A stretch of DNA of 64,000 nt from Pseudomonadota bacterium (lineage in GTDB: Bacteria; Myxococcota_A; UBA796; SXON01): NCBI GenBank assembly GCA_030685065.1, contig JAUXQH010000158.1, forward strand, positions 1-64,000, written 5' to 3'. Shown piece after piece: positions 41,487 through 48,635 of this stretch. Numbering within the stretch: the stretch's first letter is position 1; every line of letters starts with the position of its first letter. A program made the translations under genes and the position numbers. The notes under the pieces were generated by a model. That model made no database searches, had not been told where the DNA came from, and was given only the letters and a program-made list of their open reading frames with translations.

Positions 41487-43265
41487 ATGCCCTGGATCGC
41501 ACTCCTCCCCGCCGTCCTGGCCGCGGTCGTCCTCACCGGCGGGCGCGACGAGATCGTCGTGGCCGCGTTCGCCGTACCCGCGCTCCTCTGGTTCCCGGGG
41601 CGCGGCGTCGCGCGTCGATTGTCGCGGGATCCGGTGGAGCGGATCGTCCTCGCCTTCTGGGTGTCGGCGCTCCTCGCGGTGCCGGCGGTGCTCGTGGGAA
41701 TGTGGACGGGCCTCGGCGGTGCCGGCACGCTCGCGACCGCCGCGGTGTTCACCGCCGCGAGCGAGCGCCTGCGGTCTCCGCGCGCACGGACGCTCCGGCC
41801 TGCCCCGCTCCTCGGCGCGGCTGCGGTCATCGTTACCGTCGTGATGCTCGGCTGGGCCTGGCGCGGCGCGGTGACGCGCCCGATGGACGACTACTGGTGG
41901 TCGGCGGCCGCGGAAGATGCGTGGGCGGACGGCGCGAGCACCGTCCCACCGACCGCCGGGGCGGGGTGGAGCGATCGGCGCGTCGTGGGGTGGCCGGAGG
42001 CGGCGGCGCTGAGGCTCGTGCCGCGCGCGCCGGACCCGTTCCTCGTCGGCCCGTCCGAGGGCCCGATCGTGCTCGTCCTCCAGGGGCCGGTGGGCGCGGC
42101 CATGCGCGTCGGCGCACGCGAAGCGATCATCCAGTCGAACGTGGTGGAGAAGCGCGAGGAGGGGCCGGTGCCGCGCTATCTCGCGCGGGGCGTCACCTCG
42201 ATCGCGCTCACGACGCAGCTCGCGGCCGGCGAGCGCCTGCAGGTCCGCCTGTCCAACCCCAACAAGAGCGTCCTCTACCTGCTCGGCAGCGCGGACGCGG
42301 TGTGGTCGCTCCACGGGGAGGGCGCGCTTCGCTTCGTGCACTACTACCAGCTCCTCAACATGGTCGAGCAGGTGATCTGGGCGCGCGAGCTGTACGCGGG
42401 CCGCCGCGTGACGGACGTGCAGCCGCCGCTCCCCACCTACGTCCTCGCCGCGCCGATGGTGACGGCGGGAGGCGAGCTCCCCACCGCCAACCTCGTCTTC
42501 CTCTTCGAGCTCGTGATGGTGGGGATCGCGGGGGTGCTGGCCATCCAGGCCTGGGCGCCGGGTGCTCCGGCGCTCGCCTGGCTCCTTCCCGCCGGCGCCG
42601 CCGCCATGCACGGAAAGCTGATGCTCGAGCCTTCGAGCGCCATGCTGCCGGACACCCTGTACACGCTGGGGCTACTGGGCGCGGTCGCGGCGCTCGCGCA
42701 ACGGCGCGGCCCCGCCTACGCCGGGTTCTCCCTCCTCGCCCAGCTCACGCGCTACCCCGCGGGGTTCGTCGTGGCCGTGGCGGGCCTCCTGGCGGGCGCG
42801 CCGCGGCGGGTCGTCCAGATGCTCGTCGGCGTGGTCGCCGTGGCGGCGGTCTTCGCCCTGGCGGGCCACTCCACCGGGAGCCTCGAGGGCTGGCTCGAGA
42901 CGTTGTGGTGGGAAACCCTCCCGGAGCATTGGCACGGAGAGGCCGATCCCGCCGTGCTTCTCGGGCGTGCGCCCCGCTTCTACGGGCTCTGGCTCGCCTA
43001 CGCGGGCGGGCTCCCGCTCCTCGCGGCCCTGCGGTGGCCCCGCGGCACGCGGGTGCTCCTCGGCACCGCCTTCGTCTACTCGCTCCTGCTGTGCACGGTC
43101 GACCACACGCCGTCCCACTACTTCCTGCCCCTCCTCCACCTCGCGGCGGCCGCCACCGCGTGCACCGCAGCCGCATGTGAGGATCCACGCCTGCGAACCG
43201 GGATCCCACTTTTGGGACTGTTGGGGATCACCGTCGCCTATGGCTGGGTGCCCGTCGTCGGCTAA
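41487..43265 (+). CDS. Polytopic membrane protein, possibly GT-C-like
   Basis: This 592-residue protein has about 10-12 hydrophobic segments and one large hydrophilic loop between the fourth and fifth helices (about 135-290). The loop contains TRPMDDYWWSAAAEDAW and a beta-rich stretch (IALTTQLAAGERLQVRLSNPNKSVLYLLG). An acidic pair after the last N-terminal helix (MDDYWW) is in the place where GT-C glycosyltransferases often keep a catalytic Asp, which is a weak hint only. The gene is monocistronic, starts right after a -10 box and ends before the DUF5989 control region. The function is not recognised. Confidence 0.55.
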   Translation: MPWIALLPAVLAAVVLTGGRDEIVVAAFAVPALLWFPGRGVARRLSRDPVERIVLAFWVSALLAVPAVLVGMWTGLGGAGTLATAAVFTAASERLRSPRARTLRPAPLLGAAAVIVTVVMLGWAWRGAVTRPMDDYWWSAAAEDAWADGASTVPPTAGAGWSDRRVVGWPEAAALRLVPRAPDPFLVGPSEGPIVLVLQGPVGAAMRVGAREAIIQSNVVEKREEGPVPRYLARGVTSIALTTQLAAGERLQVRLSNPNKSVLYLLGSADAVWSLHGEGALRFVHYYQLLNMVEQVIWARELYAGRRVTDVQPPLPTYVLAAPMVTAGGELPTANLVFLFELVMVGIAGVLAIQAWAPGAPALAWLLPAGAAAMHGKLMLEPSSAMLPDTLYTLGLLGAVAALAQRRGPAYAGFSLLAQLTRYPAGFVVAVAGLLAGAPRRVVQMLVGVVAVAAVFALAGHSTGSLEGWLETLWWETLPEHWHGEADPAVLLGRAPRFYGLWLAYAGGLPLLAALRWPRGTRVLLGTAFVYSLLLCTVDHTPSHYFLPLLHLAAAATACTAAACEDPRLRTGIPLLGLLGITVAYGWVPVVG

Positions 43266-43290
43266 TCCTGGCGCAACGTCGGTGGGCGCC

Positions 43291-43385
43291 GATGGGCAAG
43301 ACCTTTCCCATCACCAGGGATCAAAACGCTCGGCAAGTTGTCCACCAAGTTGTCCATACCTGGGCACAACTCGTTGGGGTACCAT
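43291..43385 (+). promoter_or_regulatory. Structured control region upstream of DUF5989 gene
   Basis: The 125-base gap contains the inverted repeat GATGGG/CCCATC (43291-43296 and 43307-43312) and two abutting 12-base direct repeats CAAGTTGTCCA(C/T) (43334-43345 and 43346-43357). An inverted part copy CACAACT (43365-43371) follows, then TACCAT (43380-43385) 5 bases before the ATG. The repeats resemble the high-G+C DnaA box TTGTCCACA at 8 of 9 positions twice. They could be a repressor operator or a DnaA-regulated promoter. Confidence 0.5.
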
Positions 43386-43390
43386 CGCGC

Positions 43391-43645
43391 ATGTCCCACG
43401 ATCCCCTCTCGAAGGAACTTCTGTCGAAGGCGCCCATGTCCGAGGAATCTGTGTCCCGGGAACCCTTGTCGGAGGAGCCGAAGTTCCCGACGGCCCCGAA
43501 GGGACTGCTCTCCGAATTCTGGGACTTCATCATCCACGAGAAGATCTGGTGGATGACCCCGATCATCGTGGTCCTCCTCGCGATGGTGGCCTTCATCCTC
43601 TTCGCCGAGGCGAGCCCCATCATCCCGTTCATCTACGCGCTGTAG
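43391..43645 (+). CDS. DUF5989-family small membrane protein
   Basis: This 84-residue protein has an N-terminal 35 residues that are polar and repetitive (SKELLSKAPMSEESVSREPLSEEPKFP). A DUF5989-like module follows: LLSEFWDFIIHEKIWWMTPIIVVLLAMVAFILFAEASPIIPFIYAL, with the family W-W-x2-P-I-I and A-E-x-S-x2-x-P-F-I-Y pattern. DUF5989 proteins are single-pass and often neighbour SxtJ-like proteins and carbamoyltransferases in polysaccharide or natural-product loci. Here a small membrane protein lies convergent to it. The function is unknown. ATG 43391 is preceded at 5 bases by TACCAT and no ribosome binding site. Confidence 0.75.
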   Translation: MSHDPLSKELLSKAPMSEESVSREPLSEEPKFPTAPKGLLSEFWDFIIHEKIWWMTPIIVVLLAMVAFILFAEASPIIPFIYAL

Positions 43646-43660
43646 CCGGGCAGGGGAAGC

Positions 43661-43906
43661 CTAGAACATCCGCGAAGCCTTCTCCATGTCGATGGGCGAG
43701 GGGTCCCGCGCGAGCCGATGGGACGCCGCCGTGGGGTCGGCGGGTGCGCGATCGAGCAGCCGCCGGCCGCCCAGCCGGAGCGCCACGGCCACGGGCGCGA
43801 GCCCCACGAGCCAGGTGAACCCCATCAACACCGCGCTCTGCGCGCCCATGATGCGCCGCACCGCGACATTCCATCCGATCCACATCCGTCGGAACACTTC
43901 GAGCAT
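43661..43906 (-). CDS. Small single-pass membrane protein (SxtJ-region type)
   Basis: This 81-residue protein reads MLEVFRRMWIGWNVAVRRIMGAQSAVLMGFTWLVGLAPVAVALRL, with one hydrophobic segment and a basic start, then a polar tail. It resembles the short protein often found beside DUF5989 genes (basic helix, then a V-x-F-x3-x-P-F-A-x-A-V-R-L type segment). It has a promoter with TTGACG and a 17-base spacer just upstream. The function is unknown; pairing with DUF5989 suggests a membrane complex. Confidence 0.6.
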   Translation of the reverse strand: MLEVFRRMWIGWNVAVRRIMGAQSAVLMGFTWLVGLAPVAVALRLGGRRLLDRAPADPTAASHRLARDPSPIDMEKASRMF

Positions 43907-43911
43907 GTGTC

Positions 43912-43940
43912 AATGTCCGTCGCCAGCCGCGATCCGTCAA
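43912..43940 (-). promoter_or_regulatory. Promoter immediately before the 81-residue gene
   Basis: On the minus strand TTGACG (43940-43935), exactly 17 bases and GACATT (43917-43912) end 5 bases before ATG 43906. The TSS would lie at the start codon. Confidence 0.45.
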
Positions 43941-44035
43941 GCGCGTCCGTTGCCCATGGATTCGGCGCGTGCTACTCGGGCACCGCGCCGGCCTGCCCGG
44001 TCGGGCGGGCCTCCCGCCTCGATCCTCCCGCGTCG

Positions 44036-45400
44036 ATGAAAGGCCGCGTCCGCGCCCGCTCGGAGTACACGTTGATCGCTCCTCTCCTCGCGCTCCTGAT
44101 TCTGCCCACGTCGGCGTCCGCCACGGAGCTCACATGGGAGGGCTACTACCGTGGGCGCGCCCGCATTTTCGACTCGCTGTCGGTGTCGGACACCAACGAC
44201 TCCACGGAGGGGTTCAGCGGCTCGTTCGATCACCGGATGTCGCTGCGGCCGGCCTGGCTGCTGTCGGAGCACGCCTCCCTGCACGCGCAGATCGATCTGT
44301 TCCCGTTCCAGCTCTGGGGCGCGGAGCCGGCGACCACGATCGACCCCGTCACGGGTGAGGAGTCCGCGATCGCCACGGCGGACGGCACGGCCCCCGTCGG
44401 GGCCGGCCTGGTCGCCACGCGCGCATGGGCCGAGGCCTACACGCCGATCGGCCGCTTCGCGCTCGGCCGCATGCCGATGCAGTGGGGCGCCGGCATCCTC
44501 TGGAATGACGGGAACGACCCGGAGGCCGAGTACGGCGACACCGCGGATCGTTTCCAGTTCTCCACCCGCGTCGGCCCCGTTTTCGTGTTCGGCGCCTATG
44601 ACGTGCAGTTCGAGGGCTACCTGGGCTCGGAGGACGACATGCAGGCGGCGTCGCTCGGCATCGGCTACCGAAGCGAGACTGCGGGCGTCGGCTTGCTGAA
44701 CAACTACCGCTTCCAGACCAGCCAGGAGTACAAGGCGTACACGGGCGATGTCTGGGCCTTCACCGAGCTCGGTCCGATCCGCGCCGAGCTCGAGGTCGTC
44801 GGCGTGTTCGGGGCGGGCGATCTGGAGACAGGCGCCACCGACGTCGACATCATGGCCTTCGGCGGCATGCTCAACGCCGCCTACTCGACCGACAAGCTCA
44901 CCCTCGGGGTCGAGGGCGGCTTCGCTACGGGCGACGCGGATCCGAGCGACGCGAAGATCCGGACCTTCTCGTTCGACCGCGATCACAACGTCTCCATCGT
45001 GCTGTTCGAGGAGACCCTCCCGACGCTGCAGACCACCGTGCAGAACGACAGCAACGAGGGCCGCACCACCGAGGCCGCGCTCACGGGGGATGGCCTCTCG
45101 AACGTGTTGTACGTGCGCCCCGCGGTGAAGTACCGCCTCCTCCCCGAAGTCGAGGGAGAGCTCGCCTGGTTCAGCGCGACGATGGCGGCCGGCCCCCCCG
45201 CCGCCGACGGGCGCAAGGCGTACGGGAACGAGATCGACCTCTCGGTCCGCTACGATCCGCACCCGCACGTGTGGGTGAAGGGCACCGCGGGCATCTTCCT
45301 CCCGGGCAAGTACTTCACCGAGTACGAGCACCCGGACCTGGGCGGCGGGTTCGACCAGGTGACGTGGGGCGCGCGCCTCATCGGCACGGTGGAATTCTGA
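44036..45400 (+). CDS. Outer-membrane beta-barrel protein
   Basis: This 454-residue protein has a signal peptide (LIAPLLALLILPTSASA, cleaved before TELTW) and many alternating amphipathic strands (for example GVGLLNNYRFQTS, ELEVVGVFGAGD, LGVEGGFATGDAD, YVRPAVKYRLLPEVEGELAWFSA). It ends in Phe (GTVEF), the mark of barrel-assembly substrates. Long stretches carry Asp/Glu-rich loops. It looks like an alginate-export/OprB-type or myxobacterial porin-like barrel; the substrate is unknown. The stop overlaps the dapA ATG by one base (TGATG), so the barrel is translationally coupled to lysine biosynthesis genes, which is odd. Confidence 0.75.
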   Translation: MKGRVRARSEYTLIAPLLALLILPTSASATELTWEGYYRGRARIFDSLSVSDTNDSTEGFSGSFDHRMSLRPAWLLSEHASLHAQIDLFPFQLWGAEPATTIDPVTGEESAIATADGTAPVGAGLVATRAWAEAYTPIGRFALGRMPMQWGAGILWNDGNDPEAEYGDTADRFQFSTRVGPVFVFGAYDVQFEGYLGSEDDMQAASLGIGYRSETAGVGLLNNYRFQTSQEYKAYTGDVWAFTELGPIRAELEVVGVFGAGDLETGATDVDIMAFGGMLNAAYSTDKLTLGVEGGFATGDADPSDAKIRTFSFDRDHNVSIVLFEETLPTLQTTVQNDSNEGRTTEAALTGDGLSNVLYVRPAVKYRLLPEVEGELAWFSATMAAGPPAADGRKAYGNEIDLSVRYDPHPHVWVKGTAGIFLPGKYFTEYEHPDLGGGFDQVTWGARLIGTVEF

Positions 45401-46287
45401 TGCCGAGCGTGTGGCAGGGCGTCCACACCGCGATCGTCACCCCCTTCCGCTCGGCGGGCACCCGAGCGGGCGCCGGTCACGGTTCGCAGGTGATCGACGA
45501 GCCCGCGTACCGCGCGCTGCTCTCCCGCCAGATCCGCGGGGGCGTGCAGGGCGTGGTCGTGGCCGGCACCACCGGCGAGTCTCCCACCCTCGACGCCGCC
45601 GAGCGGGACCTCCTCCTCCGCGTCGCGCTCGAGGAGGCCGGCGGCGGCCTCCCGATCACGATGGGCGTCGGGACGAACGACACGCGGTCCACCGTCGCGA
45701 ACACCGAGCGCGCCCGTGACCTCGGGGCGGCAGCCGGGCTGCTCGTGCTCCCCTACTACAACAAGCCCACGCCCGAAGGCCTGCGCGCCCACGTGCACGC
45801 CGCCGCCTCGGTGGGCCTCCCCCTCGTCGTCTACCACGTGCCCGGCCGCACCGCGCAGCGGCTCTCCCCGGAGCTGCTCGCGTCGCTCTGCGAGATCGAC
45901 GGGATCGTGGCCTGCAAGGAAGCCACGGGGGACGTGCAGTTCGGGCAGGACCTGATGCTGCTCACGAAGAAGCCGGTGCTCTCGGGCGACGACTTCACGT
46001 GGTTGCCGCTCCTCGCGGTGGGCGGCAGCGGCGTGATCTCCGTCGTGTCGAACGTCGCACCCGCCGCCACCGTGGCCGTTTGGCAGGCGTGGAAAGCGGG
46101 GGACGCCGCGACGGCAGCAGCCCGCCACCGGGCCCTCTACCCGCTCGTGCGCTGGCTCTTCGCCCAGACCAGCCCCGTGCCGTGCAAGGCCGCGCTCGCG
46201 GCGCTCGGCCTGTGCGCGCCCGATTGCCGGCTCCCCCTCACCACGGGGCAGCCCCCCCCCGCCGAGCTCCTCGCGGGGATCGTGTGA
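45400..46287 (+). CDS. dapA: 4-hydroxy-tetrahydrodipicolinate synthase
   Basis: This 295-residue enzyme condenses pyruvate and aspartate semialdehyde in lysine/diaminopimelate synthesis. Conserved motifs are GVVVAGTTGESPTL, LVLPYYNKPTPEGLRAH, LVVYHVPGRTAQRL and the Schiff-base Lys in GIVACKEATGD, with GDDFTWLPLLAVGGSGVISVVSN after it. The length is normal. ATG 45400 overlaps the stop of the barrel gene by one base, and the end overlaps dapB by 4 bases (GTGA). Confidence 0.95.
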   Translation: MPSVWQGVHTAIVTPFRSAGTRAGAGHGSQVIDEPAYRALLSRQIRGGVQGVVVAGTTGESPTLDAAERDLLLRVALEEAGGGLPITMGVGTNDTRSTVANTERARDLGAAAGLLVLPYYNKPTPEGLRAHVHAAASVGLPLVVYHVPGRTAQRLSPELLASLCEIDGIVACKEATGDVQFGQDLMLLTKKPVLSGDDFTWLPLLAVGGSGVISVVSNVAPAATVAVWQAWKAGDAATAAARHRALYPLVRWLFAQTSPVPCKAALAALGLCAPDCRLPLTTGQPPPAELLAGIV

Positions 46288-46958
46288 TCCGCGTCGGCGT
46301 GCACGGTGCCACGGGGCGCATGGGCCGGCTGGTGCTGCCGGAGATCGAGGCCGCGCCCGACCTCGAGCTCGCGTGGGCGTGCGGGCGGGAGCTCCCCTCC
46401 CCGCTCGATGCGGACGTGATCATCGACTTTTCGACGCCGGACGGCTTGCGACGCCTCCTGGCCCAGGCGCCCTGCCCCGTCGTGACCGGGACCACGGGGA
46501 TGACCCCCGCCGAGCTCCTGGCCGCGAACCCCGCGCTCGCGGTGCTCCACTCGGCCAACTTCTCTCTCGGCGTCGCCGTGCTCGCGCGGCTCGTCCGCGA
46601 CGCCGCACAGGCGCTCCCCGGCTACGACATCGAGGTGGTGGAGCTCCATCACAAGCACAAACGCGACGCGCCGTCCGGCACCGCGCTCCACCTCGTCGAG
46701 GGCCTCGGCACCGTCGTTTCGGGCCGCACGGGCCCGCGGGGAGACGGCGAGATCGGCGTTCACGCGGTGCGCGGCGGGGACATCGTGGGCGAGCACCGCG
46801 TCTACCTCTCCGGGCCGGGTGAGCGCCTCGAGCTCGCCCACGTCGCGACGCACCGCGGCCTGTTCGCCTCGGGCGCGGTGGCGGCGGCGCGGTGGCTGGT
46901 GGGGAAGCCGGCGGGCCTCTACCGGATCGAGGACGTGATCGGGGGCATCGGGGGCTAG
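46284..46958 (+). CDS. dapB: 4-hydroxy-tetrahydrodipicolinate reductase, short form
   Basis: This 224-residue enzyme does the second step of the lysine branch and is about 45 residues shorter than E. coli DapB. It has the nucleotide-binding GVHGATGRMG, GTTGMTPAELL, and the catalytic ELHHKHKRDAPSGTAL (His and Lys). The short length comes from the region between the first strand and VIIDFSTPDGL. There, the usual segment (about 35-40 residues with the GxDAGEL-like loop) is replaced by WACGRELPSPLDAD. The start GTG 46284 overlaps the dapA stop (GTGA). The activity is likely kept. Confidence 0.93.
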   Translation: MIRVGVHGATGRMGRLVLPEIEAAPDLELAWACGRELPSPLDADVIIDFSTPDGLRRLLAQAPCPVVTGTTGMTPAELLAANPALAVLHSANFSLGVAVLARLVRDAAQALPGYDIEVVELHHKHKRDAPSGTALHLVEGLGTVVSGRTGPRGDGEIGVHAVRGGDIVGEHRVYLSGPGERLELAHVATHRGLFASGAVAAARWLVGKPAGLYRIEDVIGGIGG

Positions 46959-47018
46959 CCCTCGGCGGCGGACCTTCCCTTCTCCGCACCCGCGCGCACC
47001 CTCTCTGCGGAGGCGCGC

Positions 47019-48635
47019 GTGCCACAGGTCCAGGTCCTCGTGGTCGGCGCCGGGCCTACCGGGCTCTGCACGGCCTTGGAGCTCGCGCGCCGCGAGGTGC
47101 CCTGCCGCGTCATCGACTGCGCACCCACGCGATCGATCGGATCGCGCGCGCTCGGCCTCCACGCCCGCACGCTCGAGGGCCTCGATCGGCACGGCCTCGC
47201 CGAGACCTTCCTGGCAGCGGGGCAGCCCGTTTCGCAGCTCCGCTTCGGGGCCGGGCCCCAGGAGCCCGTCGCGGTCGACCTCGGGACGCTCGACACCCGG
47301 TTTCCGTTCCTGCTCCTGCTCGCGCAGGCCGACACGGAGCGGCTGCTGACGTCCGCGCTCGCGTCCCTCGGCGTGCAGGTCGAGCGGGGCACCGCCCTGG
47401 TCGGGGCCACCGCCGCGGCCGAGGGGGTGCGGGTGCGGCTCTCGCGCGGCGGGGAGCCCGAGGAGGCCCACACCCGCTGGCTCGTAGGGGCGGACGGCGC
47501 GCACAGCCCGACGCGCCACGCGCTCGGCGTCGCGTTCCCCGGGCGGGCGTGGCCCCTGACCATCGCCCTCGCCGACGTGGACATCGGCGTCGACCTCGGG
47601 CCCGGCGAGGTGCTCGTTCACGCCACGCAACGCGGGCTCGTGGCGTTCGTCCCGTTCGGGCCGGCTCGCGTGCGGCTGATCGCCGTCGACCATGCCGCGG
47701 CGCCGGATCGCGCCGAGGAGCCCACCCTCGCGGAGCTCCAAGCGCTCGTCGACGCCGTGCTCCCGGTCCCCGTGCACTTGCGCGATCCGACGTGGCTGGC
47801 GCGCTTCCGGCCGCAATCGCGGCTCGCCGCGACCTACCGGGTCGGCGACGCGTTCCTGGCCGGAGATGCCGCGCACGTGCACAGCCCGGCGGGCGGCCAG
47901 GGCCTGAACATCGGCATGGAGGACGGCTGGAACCTCGGGTGGAAGCTCGCGGCCGTGCTCCGTGGTGAGTCCCCCGCCACGCTCCTCGATACCTACGAAA
48001 CGGAGCGCCGGCCCGTCGCACGTTGGACCATCGGCTTCACCGACGCGCTGCTCCGCATGGCGACGGTGAACAGCCCCGCGCTGCTGGGGGGCCGCTCCCG
48101 CGTGGCCCGCGCCCTCGCGGGCACTTCGAGTACGCGCAAGGTGTTCGCGCGAGCCCTGTCGGGGCTCTCCATCGGCTACGGGCCGCCCACGTCCACCCTG
48201 CGCCACCTGCTGGTGCCCGGGGGGGTCGGCACGGGTGCGCGCGCGCCCGACGTGGAGCTGCTCGCGCCCGACGGCCGTCGTGTGCGCATCTACGCGCTGC
48301 TCGCCCGGCCCGGCTTCCACCTGATCCTCCTGGTGCGGCCGCACTACCACGTACGCCAGGCCCGTGACCTCGTGGCCGCGGTGAGCGCCCGGTTCGGGGG
48401 CCGGGTGATCCCCGCGGTGGTGTGGACGGAGGGAGCACCCGCCAACGTCGGCGACGCGCCCGGCTTCACGGACATCGGCGGGCGCCTCCGCCGCGCCTAC
48501 GGCGTCGAGCCCCCGGCCGCGCTCCTCGTGCGCCCCGACGGCTACCTGGCGGCCCGCACGGGCCTCTCGGTCGACCAGGTCGTCCAGGCGCTCGCCGCGT
48601 GGGTGACGCCGATTCTGGGCCCTGCGGGCGCCTAG
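47019..48635 (+). CDS. FAD-dependent aromatic hydroxylase-type monooxygenase
   Basis: This 538-residue flavoprotein of the PheA/TfdB (class A) type starts with VLVVGAGPTGLCTALELARR, the FAD-binding GxGxxG. Next comes GSRALGLHARTLEGLDRHGL, LVGADGAHSPTRHALGV (DG motif) and the FAD site DAFLAGDAAHVHSPAGGQGLNIGMEDGWNLGWKLAAV. The C-terminal 150 residues look like the thioredoxin-like domain of phenol hydroxylase (VPGGVGTGARAPDVEL..GYLAARTGLSVDQV). It hydroxylates aromatic rings with NAD(P)H and O2; the substrate is unknown. GTG 47019 has a GCGGAGG ribosome binding site. It is convergent with the dual radical SAM gene and shares CTAG at the stop. Confidence 0.85.
   Translation: MPQVQVLVVGAGPTGLCTALELARREVPCRVIDCAPTRSIGSRALGLHARTLEGLDRHGLAETFLAAGQPVSQLRFGAGPQEPVAVDLGTLDTRFPFLLLLAQADTERLLTSALASLGVQVERGTALVGATAAAEGVRVRLSRGGEPEEAHTRWLVGADGAHSPTRHALGVAFPGRAWPLTIALADVDIGVDLGPGEVLVHATQRGLVAFVPFGPARVRLIAVDHAAAPDRAEEPTLAELQALVDAVLPVPVHLRDPTWLARFRPQSRLAATYRVGDAFLAGDAAHVHSPAGGQGLNIGMEDGWNLGWKLAAVLRGESPATLLDTYETERRPVARWTIGFTDALLRMATVNSPALLGGRSRVARALAGTSSTRKVFARALSGLSIGYGPPTSTLRHLLVPGGVGTGARAPDVELLAPDGRRVRIYALLARPGFHLILLVRPHYHVRQARDLVAAVSARFGGRVIPAVVWTEGAPANVGDAPGFTDIGGRLRRAYGVEPPAALLVRPDGYLAARTGLSVDQVVQALAAWVTPILGPAGA

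Noticed and set aside
43334-43371. A replication origin from the DnaA-box-like repeats
   Set aside because: Only three weak boxes occur, with no AT-rich unwinding region and no dnaA, dnaN or gyrase gene nearby.
43292-43390. An upstream extension of the DUF5989 gene to 43292
   Set aside because: The extra residues have no family similarity and overlap the direct and inverted repeats; ATG 43391 fits the family and follows a -10 box.
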